Positions 1 through 8,390 of a stretch of 64,000 nt of DNA are shown here, piece by piece. The translations under genes were made by a program, and so were the position numbers. The notes under the pieces were generated by a model. The model saw only the letters and a list, made by a program, of their open reading frames with translations. It had not been told where the DNA came from and did no database searches. Source of the stretch: an uncultured Clostridia bacterium (GTDB lineage Bacteria > Bacillota > Clostridia > Christensenellales > UBA1750); assembly GCA_904393115.1 (NCBI GenBank), contig CAJFMX010000008.1:38613-102612 (forward strand), read 5' to 3'. Within the stretch, counting starts at the first letter, position 1; each line of letters starts with the position of its first letter.

Positions 1-232
1 CCTTGATGGCGGGGTAGACGATGTGGGGCAGGTTTTCGCGCTCCATGTAGGCGATGGACTCCGGCCTTGCCGAGTCAAAGTCGCCGATGACGGCGTCGGG
101 CCGGACGTCCGCGGCGATGGCGGCGTCCAGGCCGGAATCCGCGCAGAGGAGGAAGTCGCTCTCCGCCGCCATCTTCCGCAGGAACGCCGCGCCCGGCGCG
201 CAGCCGCCGAGCACGACCAGCGCGCGCCTCAT
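1..232 (-). CDS. thiN: Thiamine pyrophosphokinase, N-terminal part (runs off the window)
   Basis: Transfers pyrophosphate from ATP to thiamine to make thiamine pyrophosphate in the cytoplasm. Only the first 77 residues are inside the window. They begin MRRALVVLGGCAPG and carry the two conserved stretches of the family: CADSGLDAA, and DAVIGDFDSA, whose acidic residues bind metal and ATP. The ATG overlaps the stop of rpe in an ATGA, so the genes are translationally coupled. Last visible gene of the long operon, which is also its place in Bacillus subtilis. The catalytic C-terminal half is not visible. Confidence 0.88.
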   Translation of the reverse strand, partial: MRRALVVLGGCAPGAAFLRKMAAESDFLLCADSGLDAAIAADVRPDAVIGDFDSARPESIAYMERENLPHIVYPAIK

Positions 233-882
233 GCCGTTTGGCCGCGCAGGACGGCCATGGCGGCGGCGGGGTCCTTGGCGCCAAAGAGCGCAGAGCCTGC
301 CACGAGCACGTCGGCCCCGGCCCCGCGCAGGAGCGCCGCGGTGGACTCGGCGACGCCGCCGTCCACCTCCAGGCGGATCTCGCGGCCGCTGCCGCGCAGG
401 AGCTGCGCCGCCTCGCGGGTCTTTTCCACCGTCGCGGGGATGAGCTTCTGCCCGCCAAAGCCGGGGTTGACGGTCATCACCAGCAGCAGGTCGATGTCGT
501 CGAGCACGTAGCGGACGGCGTCCAGGGGCGTTGCGGGGTTGAGCGCAAGGCCCGGGCGCGCGCCGAGGTCGCGGATGTGCCGCAGGGCGCGCTGCAGGTG
601 CGGCGTGCACTCGGCGTGCACGGTGAGGAACGTCGCGCCCGCGCGGACGAAGGTCTCGGCGTAGCGGTCCGGGTCCTCGACCATGAGGTGGACGTCCAGC
701 GGCAGGGAACAGACCGCGTGCACGGCGCGGATCACGTCCGCGCCAAAGGAGATGTTGGGAACGAACCGGCCGTCCATGACGTCCATGTGCAGGAAATCGG
801 CCCCGGCGGCCTGCATGCGGCAGGCCTCCTCGCCCATGCGGGCAAAGTTCGAGGCGAGCATGGATGCGGAAATTGCAGTCAT
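229..882 (-). CDS. rpe: Ribulose-phosphate 3-epimerase
   Basis: Interconverts D-ribulose 5-phosphate and D-xylulose 5-phosphate in the pentose phosphate pathway. The 217-residue length is normal for this TIM-barrel enzyme. Visible family motifs are SASMLASNF at the N-terminus, HMDVMDGRFVPN (metal ligand His32 and acid/base Asp34), DVHLMVEDP with the second metal-binding His, VNPGFGGQ for phosphate, and EVDGGV with the second catalytic Asp. It follows rsgA after a 33-bp gap and overlaps thiN by 4 bp. Cytosolic. Nothing unusual seen. Confidence 0.97.
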   Translation of the reverse strand: MTAISASMLASNFARMGEEACRMQAAGADFLHMDVMDGRFVPNISFGADVIRAVHAVCSLPLDVHLMVEDPDRYAETFVRAGATFLTVHAECTPHLQRALRHIRDLGARPGLALNPATPLDAVRYVLDDIDLLLVMTVNPGFGGQKLIPATVEKTREAAQLLRGSGREIRLEVDGGVAESTAALLRGAGADVLVAGSALFGAKDPAAAMAVLRGQTA

Positions 883-915
883 ACCTTCTCCCCCATTTTT
901 TCGATCGTTGTCGGG

Positions 916-1794
916 TTAGCTGTAGCGGCGGTCCCACTTTTCCTTGACCTCGGCAAAGAGGGCGGCGTAGCGCTCCAGGCGCTCGGGCGCGATCTCGCCG
1001 CGCTGGGCGGCGTCCTTGACGGCGCAGCCCGGCTCGCTCAGGTGGCAGCAGCCGTCAAAGCGGCAGAGCCCCTCGTAGGGCTCGAACTCGGGATAGAACG
1101 CGCGCAGGTTTGCGGGGTCCTCCGCGTCCAGCTCCAGCAGGCTGAAGCCCGGCGTGTCCGCCAGGTACCCGCCCGCCTCCAGCGGCACGAGCTGCGCCTT
1201 GCGCGTGGTGTGGCGGCCGCGCTCGATGCGGCTGACGGAGCCGGTCTGCTGCCCGAGGCCCGGGCAGAGGACGTTCATCAGCGAGGACTTGCCCACGGCC
1301 GACTGCCCGGCAAAGGCGACGATGCGCCCGGCGGCCAGCGCCATCAGCTCCGGCACGCCCTCGCCGGTCCCGGCGTTGGTGAGCAGCACCGGGCAGCGCG
1401 CGCCGCGGTACTGCCTGGCGATGTCGCAGGCGGTGTCCAGGGCAAGGTCGGTCTTGTTGATGACGAGCGCGGTCTCGATCCCGGCCTTGCGCGCGCGCAG
1501 GAGCAGGCGGTCCGCCAGAAGCAGGTCCGGCTGCGGGGCCGCGGCCGCGACCGTGACAAAGAGCAGGTCAACATTGGCCACCGGCGGGCGCAGCAGCTCG
1601 CTGGACCTGGGCAGGATCTCCTCGAGGAAGCCCTCCTCCTCCGCGGGGCCGGGCGGCGCAAAGAGCACCTCGTCCCCGACCATGGGGCTGATGCGCTGCT
1701 TGCGGAAGCGCCCGCGCGCGCGGCAGACATAGAGCTGCCCTTCGCTCTCCACCGTGTAGAAGCTGCCGATTCCCTGTAGGATTCTTCCCTTCAT
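916..1794 (-). CDS. rsgA: Ribosome biogenesis GTPase RsgA
   Basis: Circularly permuted GTPase that checks late assembly of the 30S subunit. The 292 residues carry an N-terminal OB-fold (about 1-65), then G4 NKTD (113-116), then the P-loop GQSAVGKSS (163-171) and G3 DTPG (213-216); this permuted order is diagnostic. A zinc site follows with Cys244, Cys249, His251 and Cys257 in the usual C-x4-C-x-H-x5-C spacing. The start overlaps the 3' end of prkC by 4 bp, an arrangement shared with B. subtilis prkC-yloQ; RsgA-type GTPases are reported substrates of this kinase family there. Confidence 0.97.
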   Translation of the reverse strand: MKGRILQGIGSFYTVESEGQLYVCRARGRFRKQRISPMVGDEVLFAPPGPAEEEGFLEEILPRSSELLRPPVANVDLLFVTVAAAAPQPDLLLADRLLLRARKAGIETALVINKTDLALDTACDIARQYRGARCPVLLTNAGTGEGVPELMALAAGRIVAFAGQSAVGKSSLMNVLCPGLGQQTGSVSRIERGRHTTRKAQLVPLEAGGYLADTPGFSLLELDAEDPANLRAFYPEFEPYEGLCRFDGCCHLSEPGCAVKDAAQRGEIAPERLERYAALFAEVKEKWDRRYS

Positions 1795-3686
1795 TCCTCG
1801 TCCTCCTCGACGCGCAAGGTGACGGTGTCCCGCGCGGCCTCTTCGTCGTTGACAAAGACGATGAGCGTCTTTTCCCCGGGGGTCTCGCTCTCCAGGTTGA
1901 GCTCCACCTCCAGCGTCCCGCGGTCGCAGCTCATGGTGCTGACCTCGCGGTAGAAGCCCTCCTCCTGGAGGAAGATCGTCACGAGCGAGTCGTCCTGCTC
2001 GATCTCCAGCGTCAGCGGATAGGTGCCCGTGGCCATGATGAGCTCCCGGGCGACCCAGATCTCCACCGCGTCGCCGCTGCGCATCTGCTGGCCGGCCTCC
2101 GGGCTCTGGGCAAAGACCGTGCCCACGGCGACGCCCGTGGCGCTCTCCTCGTGGATGGTGCCCAGGGTCAGGCCCGCCTCCTCGATGAGGGCCTGGGCGC
2201 TCGTCAGGTCCTCGCCCACGACCTGGGGCACGCTGCGCAGCAGCGGCGGGTCGCTGATGGTGAGGTTCACGCTCTCCCCGTTCTGCAGGACCTCGCCCTC
2301 CTGCGGGTCCTGGTGCAGAACCGTGTCCCGCGCCTGGCTGCTCTCCTCGTCGCGGAAGATCTCGCCGACCTGCAGGCCCAGGCGCTGGAGCGCGCGCCGC
2401 GCGTCGTCCAGGGACAGGCCCACAAGGGTGGGCACCTGCGCGCTCTCCGGGCCGGCGCTGACCACGACGCTGACCGTGTCGCCGCTGCGCAGGCTGCTGT
2501 CGGCCTCGGGCTCCTGGGTGAGGATGGTTCCGGGCGGCTCCTCGCTGTACTGCGTATCGCTCACCTGCAGGACCAGGCCGATCTCCGCAAGCTCGGCCGC
2601 AGCGCCGTCCATGGAATCGCCCAGGATCGCGGGCACGACCGCGAGCGTCTGCTGGCGGTGGGCGATGCCGATGCGCAGCAGGGCCACGGCCAACACCCCG
2701 GCCAGCAGCAGGCAGAGCCCCGCCAGCAGCAGCCGCACCGGGCGGATGCGCCCTTCGAGCACGGCGCGGGCGCGCTTCTTGTCGCGCGCCGCCTCGCCCT
2801 TGCCGTCGTCCTCTCCGTCCTGCGGGGGGAGCGCCTTGTTGCCGTCGACAAACCCGCCCTCCGGGTAGACCAGCGCCAGGGAGAGGTCGTCGTAGAAGTC
2901 GCGCGCGCTCTGGTAGCGGTCCTTGGGCTCCTTGCGGATGGCCTTGAGGATGATCTCGTTGAGCGCGGGGGTGACGTTGCGGTTGCGTTCGCGCGGGGGC
3001 GTGGGCTCGGCGTTCATGTGCTGCAGGGCGATGGCGACCGGCGTATCCCCGGAAAAGGGCAGCTCGGCCGTGACCATCTCGTAGAGCACGACGCCCAGGG
3101 AGTAGAGGTCGCTCTGGGCGCTGGCCGGCTCGCCGCGGGCCTGCTCGGGCGAGAAATAGTGCACGGACCCGAGCACCCCGTTGTCCCCGCCGCCGGTGAT
3201 GGTCTGCGTGTCGCTGGTCTTTGCGATGCCGAAGTCCGCCAGCTTTGCAATGCCCTTGCGGTCGAGCAGGATGTTCTGGGGCTTGATGTCGCGGTGGATG
3301 ATGTGCGCATCGTGGGCGATCTGCAGCGCGGTGCAGATCTGGCGGGCGATGGTGATGGCGGTATAGTTGTCCAGCGCGCCGTGCTCCTGGATGAGGGACT
3401 TGAGCGTCATGCCGTCGACGTACTCCATGACGATGAAGCGCGCGCCGTTCTGCTCGCCGACGTCGTAGATGTCGATGAGGTTCTCGTGGCTGACGGCGGA
3501 GGCGGCCTCGGCCTCCTGCTGGAAGCGGCGCACGAATTCGCGGTCCTGGTTGTACTGCTCGCGCAGGACCTTGACGGCGACGGTGCGGCCGCTGCGGAAG
3601 TCGTAGGCCTTGTAGACCACGGCCATGCCGCCCTTGCCGATGACCTCGCCCAGCAGATAGCGGCCCTTGAGGCAGGTACCCTTCAT
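1791..3686 (-). CDS. prkC: PASTA-domain Ser/Thr protein kinase PrkC
   Basis: Membrane kinase of the PrkC/Stk family that senses muropeptides and phosphorylates cytoplasmic targets. The 631 residues contain a kinase domain (about 10-270) with glycine loop GKGGMAVVYKA, catalytic Lys39, HRDIKPQN with catalytic Asp133, and DFG at 151-153. A basic stretch precedes one transmembrane helix near 340-365. Outside the cell there are three PASTA repeats and a C-terminal beta-rich domain of the kind seen in B. subtilis PrkC. The start MKGTCLKGRYLLGE is chosen because it begins right before the kinase fold and overlaps the prpC stop in an ATGA; the frame is open 56 codons further upstream, but that part is antisense-like sequence inside prpC. 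Confidence 0.96.
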   Translation of the reverse strand: MKGTCLKGRYLLGEVIGKGGMAVVYKAYDFRSGRTVAVKVLREQYNQDREFVRRFQQEAEAASAVSHENLIDIYDVGEQNGARFIVMEYVDGMTLKSLIQEHGALDNYTAITIARQICTALQIAHDAHIIHRDIKPQNILLDRKGIAKLADFGIAKTSDTQTITGGGDNGVLGSVHYFSPEQARGEPASAQSDLYSLGVVLYEMVTAELPFSGDTPVAIALQHMNAEPTPPRERNRNVTPALNEIILKAIRKEPKDRYQSARDFYDDLSLALVYPEGGFVDGNKALPPQDGEDDGKGEAARDKKRARAVLEGRIRPVRLLLAGLCLLLAGVLAVALLRIGIAHRQQTLAVVPAILGDSMDGAAAELAEIGLVLQVSDTQYSEEPPGTILTQEPEADSSLRSGDTVSVVVSAGPESAQVPTLVGLSLDDARRALQRLGLQVGEIFRDEESSQARDTVLHQDPQEGEVLQNGESVNLTISDPPLLRSVPQVVGEDLTSAQALIEEAGLTLGTIHEESATGVAVGTVFAQSPEAGQQMRSGDAVEIWVARELIMATGTYPLTLEIEQDDSLVTIFLQEEGFYREVSTMSCDRGTLEVELNLESETPGEKTLIVFVNDEEAARDTVTLRVEEDEE

Positions 3687-4420
3687 CGCTCCGCCTCCCC
3701 TTCCAGGCGCGCGACGACCACGGTGATGTTGTCGCGCCCCCCGCGGTCGAGCGCCAGGTCCACCAGGCGCTCGCAGGCCTCCTGCGGGGGGGATTCCGCG
3801 AGGATGTCGCGGATTTCGCTCGTCTCCAGGTAGTTGCTCAGGCCGTCCGTGCAAAGAAGGAACACGTCGCCCGGGCGCGTGTCCACGTCCTGGGCGTCCA
3901 CGGCGACGGTGTCGTCCGTGCCCAGGGCCCGGGTGATGATGTTGCGGTAGGGGTGGTCCTTGGCCTCTTCCTCGGTGATCTCGCCCTTGCGCACGAGCTC
4001 GGCCACGAGCGAGTGGTCCTTTGTGATCTGGTAGACCTCCCCGCCGCGCATCAGGTAGCAGCGGCTGTCCCCGACGTGGGCGAGCATGACGTGCCCCTGC
4101 ATGAAGTAGAGGAAGGTGAGCGTCGTGCCCATGCCGGAGCGGCTCAGGTCCTCGTTTGCGGCGCGGTAGATGGCGCGGTTGGCCTGGCGCACCCAGGAGA
4201 CGGCGGTCTTGACCGAGATGTCCCTTCCCGCGGCCTTGCGCGCGCTCAGGCGGATGGCCTCGGCGGCCATGGAGCTTGCGACCTCGCCCGCGCGGTGTCC
4301 GCCCATGCCGTCGGCGACCAGGGCGAGGGAATCCCCCTCGGGCACGAGGTAGCTGTCCTCGTTGATGGGGCGCACGCGCCCGCAGTGGGTCTTTGCGGCG
4401 ACGGTGATGGCGGCGTTCAT
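3683..4420 (-). CDS. prpC: PP2C-type Ser/Thr protein phosphatase (PrpC/Stp)
   Basis: Metal-dependent phosphatase that reverses PrkC phosphorylation. It has 245 residues, normal for bacterial Stp/PrpC. Motifs in order: VRPINEDS near the N-terminus, VADGMGGHRAGE (metal-binding Asp and Gly-Gly), AHVGDSRCYLM, KDHSLVAELV, FLLCTDGLSNYL and GGRDNITVVV, which carry the metal-binding aspartates. The start MNAAITVAAKTHCG overlaps the rlmN stop in an ATGA; reading further upstream would enter rlmN in the wrong frame. The kinase-phosphatase pair with rlmN before and rsgA after is a conserved operon in Gram-positive bacteria. Confidence 0.96.
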   Translation of the reverse strand: MNAAITVAAKTHCGRVRPINEDSYLVPEGDSLALVADGMGGHRAGEVASSMAAEAIRLSARKAAGRDISVKTAVSWVRQANRAIYRAANEDLSRSGMGTTLTFLYFMQGHVMLAHVGDSRCYLMRGGEVYQITKDHSLVAELVRKGEITEEEAKDHPYRNIITRALGTDDTVAVDAQDVDTRPGDVFLLCTDGLSNYLETSEIRDILAESPPQEACERLVDLALDRGGRDNITVVVARLEGEAER

Positions 4421-5469
4421 GCGAGCGTTCCCTCCTGACTCAGGTGCTTGCGGCGGAGCTGGCCGCAGGCGCCCTGGATGTCGGCGCCCATCTCCCTGCG
4501 CCGGGTGACGGAGACGCCCCGCGCCTCCAGCCGGCGCTGGAAGGCCTCGATGCCCTTCTGCCCGGGGGCGGCGAGGTTGCGCTCCGGGACGTCGTTGAGC
4601 GGGATGAGGTTGACGTGGCACAGCAGCCCGCGCACGAGGTCCGCCAGGCGGTCCGCGTCCGCAAGGGAGGTGTTGACCCCTTCGATGAGCGCGTATTCAA
4701 AGACGATGCGCCGGCCGACCGCCTTGACGTAGTCGCGGCAGGCGCGCAGCAGCTCCTCCAGGGAATAGGTCTTGGCGATGGGCATGATGCGCTGGCGCGC
4801 CTCGTCCGTCGGGGCGTGCAGGGAGATGGAGAGCGTGATGGGCAGGTTTTCCCGCGCCAGGTCGTAGATGCGGGGCACCAGGCCGCACGTGGAGACGGAG
4901 ACGTTGCGCAGGCTCACCCCGATCCCCTCCGGCGCGCTGACAAGGCGCAGGAAGCGGATCACGTTTTCATAGTTGTCCAGCGGCTCGCCGCTGCCCATCA
5001 TCACGATGTTCGTCACGCCGCGCTTGTCCTTTTCGGCGTGCAGGCGGTTGACGGCAAGGACCTGGCCCATCATCTCGCCCGCGGTCAGGTCCCGCACGCG
5101 GCCCTCGAGCGTGGAGGCGCAGAACGCGCAGCCCATGCGGCAGCCCACCTGGGAGGAGATGCAGAGCGTGTTCCCGTAGTGGTAGCGCATGAGCACGCCC
5201 TCGACGAGGTTGCCGTCATGGAGGGAAAAGAGGTATTTTTCCGTGCCGTCCTTTTCCGAACGCAGGGTCTTAAGGATCGTCGCGCCCAGAGCGCGGTGCG
5301 TTCCGGCCAGCTTCTCCCGCAGCGCGGCGGGCAGGTTGCGCATGCCCGCAAAGTCCTCGCCCTTTTGCAGCCAGCCATAGACCTGCTTGGCGCGGAAGGC
5401 CGGCTCGCCCGCGTCCGCAAGCACCTGCGCAAGTTCCGCAAGGCTCAGCCCCATGAGGCAGTCGTCCAT
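4417..5469 (-). CDS. rlmN: 23S rRNA (A2503-C2)/tRNA methyltransferase RlmN
   Basis: Radical SAM enzyme that methylates carbon 2 of A2503 in 23S rRNA and A37 in some tRNAs. The 350-residue protein has the radical-SAM cluster motif C-x3-C-x2-C at Cys110, Cys114 and Cys117, the GSGEPLDNYENV stretch typical of RlmN, and the C-terminal GACGQLR motif, whose Cys335 should be the methyl-carrying residue. Length and motif set fit RlmN rather than the resistance enzyme Cfr, though sequence alone does not fully exclude Cfr-like activity. It lies between rsmB (25-bp gap) and prpC (overlap). Confidence 0.95.
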   Translation of the reverse strand: MDDCLMGLSLAELAQVLADAGEPAFRAKQVYGWLQKGEDFAGMRNLPAALREKLAGTHRALGATILKTLRSEKDGTEKYLFSLHDGNLVEGVLMRYHYGNTLCISSQVGCRMGCAFCASTLEGRVRDLTAGEMMGQVLAVNRLHAEKDKRGVTNIVMMGSGEPLDNYENVIRFLRLVSAPEGIGVSLRNVSVSTCGLVPRIYDLARENLPITLSISLHAPTDEARQRIMPIAKTYSLEELLRACRDYVKAVGRRIVFEYALIEGVNTSLADADRLADLVRGLLCHVNLIPLNDVPERNLAAPGQKGIEAFQRRLEARGVSVTRRREMGADIQGACGQLRRKHLSQEGTLA

Positions 5470-5494
5470 CTGGTTCTCCTCCCCTCTTCTGTGT

Positions 5495-6910
5495 CTAGTT
5501 TTGAATCGGTTCCTTTTTCTTCACCAGCCGCGCGAGGAAGAACCCGTCCATGTGGTCCACGTGCGGGTAGACGGTCAGCATCCCCTGGCGGGCTTTTGCG
5601 GCAAACTCCGCCGGGAGCAGGCCCGCCAAGTCCCCGGGGGCAAACTCCGGGTGGTCCGCAAGGAAGGCGCGCACGTTGTTCTCGTTCTCCTCGGGCAGGA
5701 GCGTGCAGGTGGAGTAGACGAGCGCGCCGCCGGGCTTTACGTACCGGCAGCAGGCGTCCAGGATCTCCCGCTGCATCCGGGAAAGGGCGTCGATGCCGTC
5801 CTGCGTCACGCGGTACTTGATGTCCGGCTTGGAGAGGTAGTCCCCGAGGCCGGAGCACGGCGCGTCGATCAGGACCGCGTCCATGCGGCCGAGGTCCCCC
5901 TCGGCGAGGACGCGCGCGTCGTGGACGCGGGGGCGGATGTTGTCCAGGCGCAGCCGGCGCGCGGCGCCCGCGATCAGCTCCACCCGGTGATCGTGCAGGT
6001 CCCATGCATATACACGACCCGCGCCGCCCATGCGTTCCGCGATGTAGCAGGTCTTGCCGCCGGGCGCGGCGCAGGCGTCCAGGATCTGCATGCCGGGCCG
6101 GGCGCCCACGGCCATGGCCGCGAGCATGGAGCCCTCGCCCATGACGGAGTAGAGCCCGCTGCGGAAGCCCGGGTGCTGCGCGACGAACCCGCCGCGCACG
6201 CGGTAGGCGCCGGGCACGCGGCCCTTCTCCCAGTCCAGGCCCTGCTGCGTGAGGTAGGCCTCCAGCTCCGCGTCCGTGCAGCGCGCGGCGTTTGCGCAGA
6301 TGGTGACGTCGCTCTCCCGGTGGCGGTACTCGATCAGCGCGCGGGCAAAGTCCATGCCGAAGCCATCGGCGAACTTGTCCACCAGAAAGCGCGGGAAGGA
6401 GTAGCGCACGCTGAGGAATTCCCGCTCGTCCTGCGGGTAGGCGATGCGCTCCGGCTCGCGGGCGATGGCGCGCAGCACGCCGTTGACAAGGCCGGCCATG
6501 CTCTCGCGCTTAAAGCGCCGCGTCAGCTCCACCGCGTCCGAGCAGACGGCGTTTGCGGGAATCTTGTCCAGGAAGACGAGCTGATAGGCGCCCATGCGCA
6601 GGATCTCGCGGGCGACGCTCTCCTCGCAGGGGCGGTCCATGTACAGGGACAGGATGTGGTCCAGGCAGAGCCGGTTCTCCAGCGTGCCGTAAAAGAGCTC
6701 GGTCATCAGCCTTCTGTCGCGCGCGTTCAGGTGCGCCGAGGCGATGCGGCGCGTCAGGGCCAGGCCCGCATAGGCGTCCGAGTTCTGCACGTCCATCAGC
6801 GCCTCCAGCGCGACAAGGCGCGCCGGGGCGATGGGCGCGGGGCGCGCCTTGCCGTCCCGCCTTGCGGGGACGGAGGGGGTTCCGGGGCGGCGGGTTCTTT
6901 TTTCGGTCAT
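5495..6910 (-). CDS. rsmB: 16S rRNA (cytosine-967-C5) methyltransferase RsmB
   Basis: SAM-dependent enzyme that makes m5C967 in 16S rRNA. 471 residues: a basic N-terminus, a NusB-like RNA-binding domain (about 25-165), and a Rossmann methyltransferase domain. The latter shows DACAAPGGKT for SAM, DAPCSGLG, and STCTLLPEENE, which carry the two cysteines used in m5C catalysis. It overlaps fmt by 4 bp, the order found in B. subtilis (fmt-yloM). The first about 25 residues (TEKRTRRPGTPSVPARR) are low complexity and probably disordered. Confidence 0.95.
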   Translation of the reverse strand: MTEKRTRRPGTPSVPARRDGKARPAPIAPARLVALEALMDVQNSDAYAGLALTRRIASAHLNARDRRLMTELFYGTLENRLCLDHILSLYMDRPCEESVAREILRMGAYQLVFLDKIPANAVCSDAVELTRRFKRESMAGLVNGVLRAIAREPERIAYPQDEREFLSVRYSFPRFLVDKFADGFGMDFARALIEYRHRESDVTICANAARCTDAELEAYLTQQGLDWEKGRVPGAYRVRGGFVAQHPGFRSGLYSVMGEGSMLAAMAVGARPGMQILDACAAPGGKTCYIAERMGGAGRVYAWDLHDHRVELIAGAARRLRLDNIRPRVHDARVLAEGDLGRMDAVLIDAPCSGLGDYLSKPDIKYRVTQDGIDALSRMQREILDACCRYVKPGGALVYSTCTLLPEENENNVRAFLADHPEFAPGDLAGLLPAEFAAKARQGMLTVYPHVDHMDGFFLARLVKKKEPIQN

Positions 6911-7854
6911 TCTCTCTCTCCTAAGGGCGCGCCTTGGCGCATGGGCTTGCCGCGCAGATAGTCGCGGGCATTCATTCTCTTGGACCCGGGGGCCTGCAGC
7001 TCCAGGATCTCCAGCGTGCCTTTTCCGCAGGCGACAAAGAGCCCGCCCTTGGCGTCGGCGCGCGCGACCGTGCCCGGGGCAAGGCCGCTGTCCTCCTCGT
7101 GCGCGCGCGCGGACCAGATCTTAAGGACGCCGCTGGGCGTCTCGGCAAAGGCGCCGGGCCAGGGGTAGAGGCCGCGGACCTGGTTGTGCAGCTCGCGCGC
7201 CGGGCGGGAAAAGTCCATGCGGCCCAGCTCCTTGTCGAGCATGGGGTAATAGCTTGCGGCGCTCTCGTCCTGGGGGGTGCGCACGAGCGTCCCGGCCTCG
7301 AGCGCGCGCAGGGTCCGCAGGAGCGTTTCCGCGCCGATCTTCGAGAGCCGCGCGGAGAGCTCCTCGGCCGTCTCCTCCGGCAGGATGTCCGTCTCCTCCC
7401 GCAGGAGCATGTCGCCCGTGTCGATGCCGGCGTCCGTCATCATGGTGGTCACGCCCGTGCGCGCCTCGCCGCGCAGCAGGCACCAGTTGATGGGCGCGGA
7501 GCCGCGGTAGGCGGGCAGGAGCGAGGCGTGGACGTTGATCGTGCCAAGGCGCGGGATGTCCAGCACCTTCTGGGAGAGGATCTGGCCAAAGGCCGCCGTG
7601 ACAAAGAGGTCGGGCGCCAGCGCGGAAAGGGCCTGGCGCCCCTCGGGCCTGCGGATGCGCTCAAACTGGAGCACGGGCACGCCGTGCGCCTGGGCGCAGA
7701 CCTTGACCGGCGGGGGCGTGAGCGTTCCCTTGCGGCCGACGGGCCGGTCCGGCTGGGTGACGGCGGCGGCGACTTCGTACCCCGCGCCGAGCAGCGCCTC
7801 CAGCGAGGGAACGGCAAACTCCGGGGTTCCCATGAAAACAATGCGCAAATCCAC
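6907..7854 (-). CDS. fmt: Methionyl-tRNA formyltransferase
   Basis: Formylates initiator Met-tRNA using 10-formyl-tetrahydrofolate. 315 residues, standard length. The N-terminus RIVFMGTPEFAVPSLEAL is classical, and the catalytic triad is seen as Asn107 and His109 in INVHASLLPAYRGSAP and Asp145 in GIDTGDM. The C-terminal OB-like tRNA-binding domain follows from about residue 205. It sits 9 bp after def, the enzyme that later removes the formyl group, so both steps of the formyl-methionine cycle are encoded together. Confidence 0.97.
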   Translation of the reverse strand: MDLRIVFMGTPEFAVPSLEALLGAGYEVAAAVTQPDRPVGRKGTLTPPPVKVCAQAHGVPVLQFERIRRPEGRQALSALAPDLFVTAAFGQILSQKVLDIPRLGTINVHASLLPAYRGSAPINWCLLRGEARTGVTTMMTDAGIDTGDMLLREETDILPEETAEELSARLSKIGAETLLRTLRALEAGTLVRTPQDESAASYYPMLDKELGRMDFSRPARELHNQVRGLYPWPGAFAETPSGVLKIWSARAHEEDSGLAPGTVARADAKGGLFVACGKGTLEILELQAPGSKRMNARDYLRGKPMRQGAPLGERE

Positions 7855-7863
7855 TCGCCTCCG

Positions 7864-8364
7864 TCAGCTCTTTTTTTCGTCCGGTTCGGTCTGGGCCGCT
7901 GCCTCGGACTTGTGCTCTTTCTGCTGGTCGCGGTAGACGTCGATGAAGAGGCGGCCGTCCAGGTGGTCGATCTCGTGGCAGAAGGCGCGGGCGAGCAGGC
8001 CCTCCCCCTCCATGGTGAAGGACTTGCCAAAGCGATTGAGCGCGCGGACCTTGACGCGGTTCGGGCGCGAGACGGGCAGCCACTTGTCCGGAACGGACAG
8101 GCAGCCCTCCTCGCCGGTCTGCTCCCCGGAGCATTCGAGGATCTCGGGATTGATCAGCTCGATCACGCCCTCCCCGATGTCGATGACCACGATGCGGCGC
8201 AGCAGGCCGACCTGCGGGGCGGCAAGGCCCACGCCGTTGGCCTTGTGCATGGTCTCGGCCATGTCGTCCAGGAGCTGGTGGGTCTTTGCGTCGATCATGG
8301 TCACGGGCCTGCAGGTCTTGCGCAGCACGTCGTCTCCGACCTTGACGATGGTTCTCAATGCCAT
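7864..8364 (-). CDS. def: Peptide deformylase
   Basis: Removes the formyl group from the N-terminus of new proteins. The 166-residue protein starts MALRTIVKVGDDVLRK, with a good ribosome site (GGAAAGGAAGAG) upstream; longer readings enter priA. All three motifs are intact: GVGLAAPQVG (45-54), EGCLS with metal ligand Cys88, and HEIDH with His130, Glu131 and His134. The C-terminal tail after residue 148 is charged and low complexity. It lies between priA and fmt, as in B. subtilis. Confidence 0.96.
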   Translation of the reverse strand: MALRTIVKVGDDVLRKTCRPVTMIDAKTHQLLDDMAETMHKANGVGLAAPQVGLLRRIVVIDIGEGVIELINPEILECSGEQTGEEGCLSVPDKWLPVSRPNRVKVRALNRFGKSFTMEGEGLLARAFCHEIDHLDGRLFIDVYRDQQKEHKSEAAAQTEPDEKKS

Positions 8365-8390
8365 AAAGCGTCTCTTCCTTTCCATTCGAT

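Noticed and set aside
3687..3854. N-terminal extension of prkC
   Set aside because: It lies inside prpC, is Arg/Gly/Pro-rich, and the kinase fold starts right after the chosen ATG.
4417..5469. Cfr-type resistance methyltransferase
   Set aside because: The gene is in the conserved rsmB-prpC context and has RlmN length and motifs.
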